Source of the DNA: Candidatus Poseidoniaceae archaeon
GTDB lineage: Archaea; Thermoplasmatota; Poseidoniia; Poseidoniales; Poseidoniaceae
DNA: 10,070 bases
Assembly: GCA_022451765.1 (NCBI GenBank)
Contig: JAKUNY010000046.1
Location: forward strand, 1 to 10,070
Direction: 5' to 3'
The position numbers and the translations under genes were made by a program. The notes beneath the pieces are model-generated. The model had not been told where the DNA came from. It saw nothing but the letters and a program-made list of their open reading frames with translations, and made no database searches. This document shows, piece by piece, positions 1-8,000 of the stretch (its first letter is position 1; each line of letters begins with the position of its first letter).

Positions 1-455
1 TCGGGATTGAATATTGTGACATTGTTCAAAATTGGGTCTGAACCGTACAACGTGATACCAAATACAGCGTCCTCAATGTGCATGTGATTAATGGTGCTTC
101 CTCGCCCATTCGATGAAGAGTTGAATTGTATACCTTCATGATCCGAGGTCGTTGAAGAACTTGAAAGTACGATTGGGCATGTTGGAGTCCCTTGAACGGT
201 TAAGCGGCCATCAACGTATATTCGAATGCCAGGTGACATCACAATGCTTGTGCAGGATGTGATGAGGAGCTCATCCTGAACGTTTACGAAGTAATCACTG
301 GTAAGCTGAATCGTTCCAGACCAAGTGGTGGTAGCTCGGGCTGAAACTTCTGAGCCAGTGGTCTGGTCCTGAAATGGTTGGACCACTGGAGCGACGGACA
401 TTATGAGCAAGAGAGTTAACAAATTAAACGCAATAAGCGCTCTTTTTCTCTCCAT
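1..455 (-). CDS. Exported protein with signal peptide and probable right-handed beta-helix (N-terminal part, runs off left edge)
   Basis: Translating the minus strand from the ATG at 455 gives 151 codons with no stop before the window edge, so the C-terminus is missing. Residues 1-26 form a signal peptide: a basic start (MERKR), then a hydrophobic stretch ending near VAPVV. The mature part has short beta-strand-like turns of the kind 'GTIQLTSDYFVNVQDELLI ... GIRIYVDGRLTVQGT ... CPIVLSS ... GIQFNSS ... INHMHIEDA', the pattern of right-handed beta-helix (pectate-lyase-fold, NosD-like) repeats. Two cysteines (residues 68 and 93) could form a disulfide. It is probably secreted or surface-attached; substrate and full domain layout cannot be told from this fragment. 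It diverges from the RAM-domain gene at 556 across a 100-base gap. The start is supported by the signal peptide beginning right at this ATG. Family assignment is inferred from pattern only. Confidence 0.8.
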   Translation of the reverse strand, partial: MERKRALIAFNLLTLLLIMSVAPVVQPFQDQTTGSEVSARATTTWSGTIQLTSDYFVNVQDELLITSCTSIVMSPGIRIYVDGRLTVQGTPTCPIVLSSSSTTSDHEGIQFNSSSNGRGSTINHMHIEDAVFGITLYGSDPILNNVTIFNP

Positions 456-555
456 AAATTGCTTTACCCAGCAATAGCATTTGAAGCCACCCGTTGCCTG
501 TTTGTCCATCAAATGGCACCCGAAGCGATAAACCCCCTCGGCTTGAGGAGAACTT
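456..555. promoter_or_regulatory. Divergent promoter region between the beta-helix gene and the RAM pair
   Basis: This 100-base gap separates two divergent genes and should carry both promoters. A weak A/T-rich element (GATAAAC at 526-532, TTTATC on the other strand) lies about 27 bases before the GTG at 556, the usual distance of an archaeal TATA box to the transcription start, but it is not a canonical TATA box. A Shine-Dalgarno-like GAGGAG (545-550) precedes the GTG. A small hairpin (TTGCT at 459-463 with AGCAA at 470-474) lies in the leader of the minus-strand gene. No RNA gene is visible. Confidence 0.4.
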
Positions 556-789
556 GTGCCAGAAGCATTCGTCCTTTTCAAGACCGAACCGTCTCATGAA
601 CGAGATGTCTATCTTGCTTTAACCTCGCATGATTCTGTCAGAGAAGTTCACGCACTTTACGGAGAGTTCGATCTTCTTGCACATGTCAGCAGCGATTCAG
701 CCAAGAATCTTACATCGCTTCTCATGAATGAATTTCGGACAATCAAAGGAATTCGAGACACGCAGACACTCATTGCAGTAGAATATTGA
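556..789 (+). CDS. Stand-alone Lrp/AsnC ligand-binding (RAM) domain protein, copy 1
   Basis: The 77-residue product consists only of the RAM/AsnC_trans_reg domain, the alpha-beta effector-binding and oligomerisation module found at the C-terminus of Lrp/AsnC regulators. The N-terminal DNA-binding helix-turn-helix is absent. The beta-alpha-beta start (FVLFKTEP), the central YGEFDLLAHV strand with GEFD at residues 36-39, and the closing strand TQTLIAVEY match the family. Such proteins bind amino acids or related small molecules and form dimers or higher rings; by analogy they may modulate full-length Lrp partners. The start is GTG: an in-frame TGA at 544-546 blocks extension, and GAGGAG at 545-550 gives a ribosome binding site. 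A second copy follows nine bases after its stop, so the two are almost certainly co-transcribed. Ligand and partner are unknown. Confidence 0.88.
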   Translation: MPEAFVLFKTEPSHERDVYLALTSHDSVREVHALYGEFDLLAHVSSDSAKNLTSLLMNEFRTIKGIRDTQTLIAVEY

Positions 790-798
790 GGTGAAAGT

Positions 799-1032
799 AT
801 GGCAATAGGATTTGTATTGATTACGACAATGCCCGGTGAGGAGGAAAAGGTGCGAAGTGCTCTGGACGGTATCGAACACGTAACAGATCGTTGGATGCTG
901 TTCGGCGAATTCGATATCCTTGCTCGTGTGCAAGCGGATGACGAATTCACGCTCACACGATGCATTGTTGAAGAGATACGACCCCTCAACGGGATTCAAG
1001 AAACGAAAACGATGATTGGCGCTGAGCTATGA
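799..1032 (+). CDS. Stand-alone Lrp/AsnC ligand-binding (RAM) domain protein, copy 2
   Basis: This second 77-residue RAM-domain protein also lacks a helix-turn-helix. It aligns with its upstream neighbour over the full length without a gap, with about 30 of 77 residues identical by hand count, including GEFD at residues 36-39, EE/NE-x-R near residue 60, and the final T-x-T-x-I-x-x-E strand. The pair therefore looks like an old tandem duplication. A strong ribosome binding site (GAGGTGA at 788-794) sits four bases before the ATG and overlaps the stop of copy 1, which indicates a two-gene operon and possible translational coupling. Two paralogues of equal length could form a hetero-oligomer; that is inference. 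Its stop lies one base from the stop of the convergent STAND gene. Confidence 0.88.
   Translation: MAIGFVLITTMPGEEEKVRSALDGIEHVTDRWMLFGEFDILARVQADDEFTLTRCIVEEIRPLNGIQETKTMIGAEL
997..1013 (-). terminator. Possible U-rich archaeal terminator for the STAND gene
   Basis: Read on the minus strand, the bases 20-40 nt past the STAND stop give ATCGTTTTCGTTTCTTG, a U-rich run without a strong hairpin, as used in archaeal intrinsic termination. It lies inside the coding region of the convergent RAM gene, because there is no intergenic room. Weak evidence. Confidence 0.25.
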
Positions 1033-1033
1033 A

Positions 1034-3250
1034 TCAGACATTATGTAGCCGTTTTGATAATGAACGTGCTCGATTCGGGCATCCTACCGAACGGTATCGC
1101 AAAATTGCTTCACGTAGAGCCAAAACCCTGCTTTCTTGATCGAACATTGCTTTTTGCTCCCACCATTTTGCAACCAGGCGACGTGCAGACGGAGTTCCCA
1201 TTGCTTCAATCGAATGAATGTCGATTTGCTCATGTATCAATTGGGCGCGATGGAGTTGAGTTTCTGTTAGTTGTTCACATAGAAGCAACAGGAGAGATGT
1301 CTTGTACAACGGTTGCTGGATTTGATTAGCAACCAATTCTGCATTTCTCAAAACTAATGCTGAGTGGGTTGATTGAGAATCAGACGCTTTCAATTCGGTT
1401 TTCGTAGCCAGATATAGAATCAGTGGATCGCTGGTAGTTGCAATGCCCTTCAGTTGTTCGAGGAGAAAATTTGCAGCGCCGTAATCTCCCTGTTCGAGAG
1501 CAAGTGCATGTCGCATCACCACGACAGTGGTAAGAATCAATTGCCGCTCGTGTTCGTTATCAGGCAAATGAACCTGATCGATAAGACGATTGATACGATT
1601 GAACTCTTCTTGATTGGAATTTGGTGAAAGGTCATCGATGCTCCGTGAAAGAATGGAAAGTTGCATCCGCAATTTTTGGTCTTTATTTTCAACCCTCTCC
1701 AGCAGGGGCAGAAGTGCCTCAATCGCATCTTTTCTTCCCTCAAATTGAGCAATTTGCAATCGGATGTTCACAAGCTTGGACGCGTCGAAACCCTCAATGT
1801 AGTGTTTTGCGATGTCTACCTCTGCACGATTTAAGGCATGTTGTGCTGCGAGCTCAACCAACTCCAGGTTCTTGTTTTCGATGACCAATGCTTCGTCCAG
1901 AAGGGTTGCAAATGCTCCGGAATATGTGCTCATCAACTGATTCGCACGGAGTGAGAGATGGCCTGAAACATCGGTTTCACCTCGCTGGATTCGATGATGC
2001 AATTCAAGAATAGAAGCAAGGGCGTCATCTTGTTTTCCCCAATGCTCAATTGCTGAAACGTGGAGTGCATCAACTTCAGAATCCTCTAAAGAAGACTTGC
2101 ATACGTTTCGAATGAGATGTTGCATTTCCATTGACGAATCTTTGGCACCCCACCGCAACAAGGTGTGATCGTCGAGTAAGGGGACGTTGTCTGGGCGCGG
2201 CATTCGACTCGCAGGAACAGGAAAAGGCAGAACAAGGAATGGAGCCATCGCATCGTGGACCTCAGAAGATGCTTCACCGAGTACAACCTGCTCAACATAT
2301 GTCCGAACATCCTGATTGGTCTCGGGGAGGGGCGTTGAGGCATCATAGAGCAGAATTGCAAGAGGATGGCCCCCCAAAGTATCGACGATTGAATTTCGTG
2401 TCTCGCCAAGTTCTGAATCCAGTAATTCAACAGCATATTCTTGTTCGAGAGGTCCGAGCTCAACATACTCTGCTTCGATTGAAAATGTATCACGATCTCG
2501 CCCGATCAACATAAACGGAACCTTGCGGTGCTCGAGTGATTGAAAGAGATTTGAAAATGAGGCTTTATGCCGTGATGATATCGAGTGTACGTTAACAAAC
2601 ACCAACAGAACCTCTTGTTGTTCGAGAAGAGAGGCATACCCCTCAACGTCCAGAATTTGCGGTGCTTCGATTCCCATGCGGTGCATCGCTTCTTTGACGT
2701 CACAATACGCATCGAGTTGAACCCAATTAATCGTCACCCCTTCATTCGCCAAATTCTGAACAACCGACCGTGCCAGTGTCGATTTGCCAATTCCTGGCAT
2801 GCCTCGAAGGTGGATTGGTCGGTTTTGTTCAAAGGCAAGACGAATCGACTCTGCCTCGCCTCGACGACCATGAATGTACGTGTATTCAGGAACCTGTCCA
2901 TTCATATTTTGCGAGGTCTTTGCGCGCGGTTCGGGTGCATCTTCTGCATATTCTGCGAGCACCTTTCTACCGTTCTTGGTGATGTGGCAGACTTTCCTTT
3001 TCCTACGACCCGAGCCAAGAACATGGGCCTGTCGCGTGTGGATGAGGTCCTTCTCTTCGAGCGCACTCATTGGTTGAAACAAGGCAGAACGGACGACGCC
3101 AACACCATCTGCAATTCCTTCCAACGAAATGCTGCGTGGAACGTCCCAAGCGGATTCAAGCGCTGCAGGATGCTCATCCAACCAGCGCAAAATACGCAAC
3201 ATTGCTGGGGTTACCATCGGAACTCGTGACAAACCTTGACTGCATTGCAT
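1034..3250 (-). CDS. Winged-helix STAND-family NTPase regulator with helical TPR-like C-terminus
   Basis: This 738-residue protein has the layout of a signal-gated regulator. Residues about 12-104 form a winged helix-turn-helix (recognition part GIADGVGVVRSAL near 45-57, basic wing with GSGRRKRKV near 79-87). A STAND/NB-ARC-type NTPase follows: linker box YIHGRRGEAE (about 125-134), Walker A GMPGIGKST (150-158), Walker B region LLVFVNVHS (215-223), sensor LIGRDRD (248-254) and the diagnostic GGHPLA (293-298). A degenerate winged helix lies near 336-369, then alpha-helical TPR-like repeats to the end (last helix pair near ALREAILRYRSVG). In such proteins the repeats sense a signal or partner and NTP binding switches the state; DNA binding through the winged helix is inferred. 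The Walker B lacks both usual aspartates. I chose the ATG at 3250 (AAGGA nine bases upstream); the ATG at 3217, just before the winged helix, is an alternative. Further upstream the frame only mirrors uvrC. It diverges from uvrC and converges on the RAM pair. Confidence 0.82.
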   Translation of the reverse strand: MQCSQGLSRVPMVTPAMLRILRWLDEHPAALESAWDVPRSISLEGIADGVGVVRSALFQPMSALEEKDLIHTRQAHVLGSGRRKRKVCHITKNGRKVLAEYAEDAPEPRAKTSQNMNGQVPEYTYIHGRRGEAESIRLAFEQNRPIHLRGMPGIGKSTLARSVVQNLANEGVTINWVQLDAYCDVKEAMHRMGIEAPQILDVEGYASLLEQQEVLLVFVNVHSISSRHKASFSNLFQSLEHRKVPFMLIGRDRDTFSIEAEYVELGPLEQEYAVELLDSELGETRNSIVDTLGGHPLAILLYDASTPLPETNQDVRTYVEQVVLGEASSEVHDAMAPFLVLPFPVPASRMPRPDNVPLLDDHTLLRWGAKDSSMEMQHLIRNVCKSSLEDSEVDALHVSAIEHWGKQDDALASILELHHRIQRGETDVSGHLSLRANQLMSTYSGAFATLLDEALVIENKNLELVELAAQHALNRAEVDIAKHYIEGFDASKLVNIRLQIAQFEGRKDAIEALLPLLERVENKDQKLRMQLSILSRSIDDLSPNSNQEEFNRINRLIDQVHLPDNEHERQLILTTVVVMRHALALEQGDYGAANFLLEQLKGIATTSDPLILYLATKTELKASDSQSTHSALVLRNAELVANQIQQPLYKTSLLLLLCEQLTETQLHRAQLIHEQIDIHSIEAMGTPSARRLVAKWWEQKAMFDQESRVLALREAILRYRSVGCPNRARSLSKRLHNV

Positions 3251-3320
3251 TTGATGTTGTCCTTTTCGTGATTTGGGAAGTGATGCAGGTTTTTTTGACC
3301 TATGGACGCAAGGAATCAAC
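3251..3320. promoter_or_regulatory. Divergent promoter region between the STAND regulator and uvrC
   Basis: These 70 bases must hold the promoters of both divergent genes. For uvrC, AAGGA at 3310-3314 is a ribosome binding site six bases before the ATG at 3321. For the STAND gene, AAGGA (complement of 3260-3264) lies nine bases before the ATG at 3250. A T-run at 3289-3296 is the most A/T-rich part. I see no canonical archaeal TATA box and no convincing operator. Confidence 0.4.
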
Positions 3321-5048
3321 ATGGCGGTCGATGCAGCATCCATCGATTTGCCTGCATCACCCGGTGTGTATCTGTTCAAAACAGCCGAAGGCCGTGTCTT
3401 GTATGTTGGTAAAGCAACTCGACTTAACGAACGCATTCGCTCGTACTTCGCAACAAATCCAGACCGCCATATGATTCCGGAATTGGTTGCTCGGGCCGAT
3501 GATGTGGAATGCATCGTAACCACAACGCCCCAAGAAGCGTTGATTCTCGAACGTCAGTTGATTCGGGAGCATAAACCCCGATTTAATTCGATGCTCAAAG
3601 ACGACAAATCGTATCCATATCTCGTCTTAACAAACGAGGAATTCCCACGGATTATGTACACGCGTCATCCGCCAAAGAAGGCGCACCGTTGGGGGCCTTT
3701 TCCAAACGCTGGTGCCGCAAAACAGGTTATGCAACTTCTAAGAAGACATTTTGGAATTCGTGATTGCAAGGAGTTGCTTCCGCAAGGTTGCTTGGCCATG
3801 CACATTGGCCTCTGCACTGGGCCTTGCATCAACGGAGATGGCTACTCTGAACAAGTACGGGCGGTCAGGAAAATATTGGATGGTGAAGCCACGGAATTGT
3901 TGGAAGAACTTGGTGAGAAGATGGATACATGCTCGAAAGAGATGCAATTTGAACGTGCAGGATACTATCGTGATCTCATTCGCTCGATTCGCACGACCAT
4001 TGGTCAGCACGTTGTTTCAAGTAAATTGTACCGTGATTGCGATGCCATTGGATTCGCAGAACAAGGTGACTTGGCAGCATTGGTTGTCCTGCATGCAGAT
4101 GATGGCGTTGTCAAAGGACAGGAGGTCTGGCCATTTGTTCACAGAGGCGATATTGGGGAAACCGTAAGTCGATTCATTAGCGAGCACTACGTCCACCGAC
4201 GACCTCCTCGATTACTGCTGACCCCTACACCTCTTCTCGATGGATTGCAACAATGGTTGGATGACCGTCGAGGATCAAGCGTCGAAGTTCGTACGCCTAT
4301 GCGAGGAGATATGGTCACATTACGCACGCTCGCTGATCAGAATGCTGAGATTCAGGTCACCCGGCTTGCGAACAAATCGAGTGGATCGCTTGAGCAGCGC
4401 GCTGCGGACGAGGCTGCATTGTTGTTGAACGTAGAACAGATGAATCATGTTGTCTGCTTCGACATGGCGCAACTACAAGGCGATGAACGCGTTGGTGCCA
4501 GCGTGGTCCTCCGTAACGGAAGACCAGCAAAGAAGGAGTATCGAACTTACATTGTCAAAGGCGATGCAATGGATGATTTGCGTATGATGCGAGAGGTTGT
4601 TGAACGTTGGTTAAAACGGCAAGAAGAATGGCCTGACGTGCTTCTTCTTGATGGTGGAGAAACACACCTCAACACAATTCGTAAGATGTTGGACGAACAC
4701 GGGGTTCAGGATCGATTTCTCCTTGCAGCACTCGCAAAACGAGAAGAGACACTCCACAGAGAAGGAGAGGAACCCATCGTTCTCGATCGTCGTGGACGAG
4801 TCTTTGTTCACGCCCGAGACGAAGCCCATCGCTTTGTCAACACCTTCCACAGAAAGCGTCGAAAGAAAACCCGCTTAGGCGATCCGCTAGAGAATGTTCT
4901 CGGTTTGGGAGCCAAAAAACTTCAATCACTCCTACGCCATTTCGGTGGTCGTCAAGGAATCAACAATGCAAGCATTGAGGATATGAAAACCGTCCCAGGA
5001 ATCGGCCCCTCACTTGCGGAGCGTATTCACGAACCCTTGCATCGCTAG
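3321..5048 (+). CDS. uvrC: UvrABC excinuclease subunit C
   Basis: This is the dual-incision nuclease of nucleotide excision repair, acting with UvrA and UvrB on bulky DNA lesions in the cytoplasm. All domains are present in 575 residues, close to the usual 590-610. The GIY-YIG nuclease for the 3' cut spans about 11-95 (PGVYLF, LYVGKA, R38/R40, E77, N89). A four-cysteine cluster lies at C149, C157, C165 and C169, the kind proposed to hold an Fe-S cluster in UvrC. The UVR motif that contacts UvrB is near 198-226. The RNase H-like domain for the 5' cut has D381, D444 and H503 (RDEAHRF), and tandem helix-hairpin-helix motifs occupy about 524-575 (VLGLGAKKL, VPGIGPSLA). FDISH reads FDMAQ and DGGKGQL reads DGGETHL, but the catalytic residues remain. 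The ATG at 3321 fits the family N-terminus and has AAGGA six bases upstream; a TTG at 3273 is less likely. uvrA and uvrB are not in view. Mesophilic archaea are thought to have acquired this system from bacteria. Confidence 0.96.
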   Translation: MAVDAASIDLPASPGVYLFKTAEGRVLYVGKATRLNERIRSYFATNPDRHMIPELVARADDVECIVTTTPQEALILERQLIREHKPRFNSMLKDDKSYPYLVLTNEEFPRIMYTRHPPKKAHRWGPFPNAGAAKQVMQLLRRHFGIRDCKELLPQGCLAMHIGLCTGPCINGDGYSEQVRAVRKILDGEATELLEELGEKMDTCSKEMQFERAGYYRDLIRSIRTTIGQHVVSSKLYRDCDAIGFAEQGDLAALVVLHADDGVVKGQEVWPFVHRGDIGETVSRFISEHYVHRRPPRLLLTPTPLLDGLQQWLDDRRGSSVEVRTPMRGDMVTLRTLADQNAEIQVTRLANKSSGSLEQRAADEAALLLNVEQMNHVVCFDMAQLQGDERVGASVVLRNGRPAKKEYRTYIVKGDAMDDLRMMREVVERWLKRQEEWPDVLLLDGGETHLNTIRKMLDEHGVQDRFLLAALAKREETLHREGEEPIVLDRRGRVFVHARDEAHRFVNTFHRKRRKKTRLGDPLENVLGLGAKKLQSLLRHFGGRQGINNASIEDMKTVPGIGPSLAERIHEPLHR

Positions 5049-8000
5049 CGTTGATGAGGTTCACCCTGCATCGCCTCAAACGGGTCGATGCCTTCATCGT
5101 AACCTCCAACTTGACGATCAACCAGTCCAGCCATTTGAGCGAAATCTGATTCAGACAACCCCATCTTCTGAGCCTTGTACAAGGAATTCTTCGCTTCTCG
5201 TGCAGCTCGCTTTTTCTTCTTCTTCTTCCGGCGACGTCGAATCAAAAGGATGAGCAGAATAACAACCACAGCAGGATAGGCCCAAAACTGACCAAGCAAA
5301 TAGATCCATGTAACCTGCAGTCGAAGTGTAACTTCGTCATCAAGACCATCTGGCGGAATCGTGTAGGTAATCACTTGCCGTCCATCTTCATCTTCGGTGA
5401 TTACCATATTGCCTTGCGCAGATGTTCCTTCCTTGACGACAATCCCCTTGGGGAGTGTAAAGCTCACAGGCCCTGTTAGGTCGAGTTCTGTCTCTTCGTG
5501 AATGGTTGTGTCCCAAGAACCCGTTTGAACAGTGAGCGCCTCCTCCTCAAGCGGAGGGAAGGTTATGCCTTCTGATGAAACGAGGCTCGCTGTCATCATC
5601 GATGACATCTCATCCACAATCATGACCATCGGTTGGAGAAGCGGTGTACGGAATGCATTGCTCACATCCTCGGTCAAAAGGGAGAGCGTAATCATATCAG
5701 GATCGCCACTAATCAAATCGCCCCAAGGGCTTGAAACTGCCAAAGTGAACCGTACTTTTGGAATCTTGAGACTTACACTCAAACCAACTTCATCGGAGAC
5801 AATCGGCCCTGGTGTTCCAAGTCCAGCAAGGCTTGTTTCGATTGAAAAATCACCGATATCAACCTCCGAAAAGTCAGGACCGTCGTCAATCTCTTCAAGT
5901 TCTTTCGAGACAATATGAATTTCATTTGTGAGGATTTCCCCCACGTCGGTCCCGAACTCCATCAGTCCATCAGAGGTAAGTTCGAAAACAAGTCGACGCG
6001 ATTCAGGACAATCCTCAAAATCAGTATTGGGTTGGAGACAGCGCTCGATTTTCATCGGACTTTCGATGCGACTCATGATGTCACCAATCAACCGAACCAA
6101 ATCACTCGGGATTACTTCCATACGGACGGTCGTATCTTCGTTGATATCGTAGTAGCCTTGTGGTAAGGCAATGCGGTGAACAACGGCATTGGCTTCAAGA
6201 CCAAATTCAACAGAAACAGATTTCGTCCACTCGTTGATATCAAAGGTGTCGAAGTCGATGGAGAGCGATGTGGAAACACACGTCTTTTGCGTTTGCAAAC
6301 AAATGGTCTGACCGTTTTCATCAACAATTGGGTGGTTGTATGTGTACGGTGACGGACCTGCAATCGAAATCTCGTTTCTGTTTTCACCTGAAGCAGAATG
6401 TTCCAAGATGATGCGGTCTTCACCACTGATGGTTTCAATCCAGTTTGGTAAAATGAGTTCAAGCGTAATCTTTGATGGTGGCAGGTCGGATGGAATCATG
6501 CTTTCAAGGAATGATGTATCCAGAACAGTTTCGAGGGAAAGACCTGCATCCATCATACGACGGAGGTCATCATTGGTGATGACTTCAAAATAATCGCTCA
6601 CGGAGAAAGTCTCACCATCAACTGTAAAATCGTCATCAGGAAGGTTGTCCTGAATGAGACTGAGCAATCCAAGTTCAAATGTATTGCTTGTTGAACGCAG
6701 ATAAATTGGGTGGTCATACCCCATCGCACTAGGACCTTGAGTGCAATACGAAAGCGTGGCCGGCGGTGTCACTGTCTCAGAACATCCAACAGAATGGCTG
6801 TAGTTCAAACCACCTGCAGGGCCATCGAGTCCATCAGCGATGGAGTCGCTCACCCAACTCAATTGACCCATCTGAATATCAGGCCCTCCTGGGATTGAGT
6901 CGGAAAAAGCATCACCAATGGAAGCAACAGGGAATTGATCCGTAAAGTCATCAAGCGGTGCGATTCCGTTTTCGTATGCCAAACGTATCCCATCGGATGT
7001 AATCTGAGGAATTGTCGCTAAGTTCGAAATTTCAACCAAGGAGATACCCCAATCATTCATGGTCGCAGTGTCGAGATATTTGATGCCTGCAACGAAGTCA
7101 ATTTGTACGGCTTGTTCGTCAAATAAATCGACTTTCAAATGAAGCGATACAGCCTCGTCATTTGGGTCGAGTTCAACGACGGAGGTTGTTGAGGTGTTTC
7201 GATAACCCATGGTCAAACTCACGGTTTGATCCATTCGAGTCGGTTTGTCGTCGAGATTGTTAACCGCCCACTCTGCAACACAACCAGTCAGTACACAAGT
7301 ATCGATATCGGTTGAACTGTTGGAATCAACACCAACAACAGCCGCATAGTCGGGCGGGCTGATTGTGAACGTTGAATGGTGGCCTGGCTCAGCGAAGACA
7401 TTGAACTGCGTTGTCAATTCGGACCCCATGATGAGAAGGCCTTGGTACGCTCGCTCCAAATCAAGGTCTGCGTTATCGAGGAGGTTGAATGTGCTTGTGG
7501 ACAATTCGATTTCAGCGATGGTTGAAAAGCAAATTGGAGGCTCAAACACGTTGTTTTCTGTCACGCCTGTACCGTCATAAACAGAATCTTGCGTTGCATC
7601 GGTCGTGCAAACCTCGGATATCCCAGCTTCGGTGTAGATACCATCGTATTGTGTGTTTATTGCAGTGACGGTTCCAAAGCCGTTCGAGAGTAAATCGTTG
7701 ATTGTATTTTCAACCTCAACCAACATTTTGTCCCCGACGGTTCCTGAACCATCATCATAGGCGAAGTATGTGCGAATCATGTCCGCAGGTATACCATCGT
7801 CCTCATCCAAATCATCAAAGGCGAGCGCATCCTGTGTTATGGAATCATTAAGACCAATTTTACTACGGTCAAATTCACGAATCGCCCAGCTCAACGACAT
7901 GTGGATTGTTGAAGTATCTTGTAAATCGAATTCGTACGTCCCGCGAATCCAATCTTGCCAGGGCGTCTCATCATCGTCGGAATCGTAATCATCGCAATCG

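Noticed and set aside
657..999. Two overlapping minus-strand frames of about 100 codons
   Set aside because: Both are antisense to the two RAM-domain genes, which have clear family signatures and ribosome binding sites.
2585..3229. Plus-strand open frame of 214 codons
   Set aside because: Antisense to the winged-helix and ATPase domains of the STAND gene; the protein has no recognisable domain or plausible composition.
1034..3250. STAND protein as an Avs-like antiviral defence gene
   Set aside because: It has an N-terminal winged helix, not a nuclease or other effector, and its neighbours are housekeeping genes, so a regulator is the simpler reading.
3273..3320. Upstream TTG start for uvrC adding 16 residues
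   Set aside because: The UvrC family begins a few residues before LPASPGVYLF; the ATG at 3321 has a well-spaced AAGGA, and the extra residues are not family-like.
3251..3523. Longer N-terminus of the STAND protein (up to an ATG at 3523)
   Set aside because: It would lie antisense to the conserved N-terminus of UvrC, shows no domain, and a ribosome binding site precedes the ATG at 3250.
5532..6166. Plus-strand frames opposite the surface protein gene
   Set aside because: Serine-rich or low-complexity translations typical of the antisense of an acidic gene; no start signals or domains.
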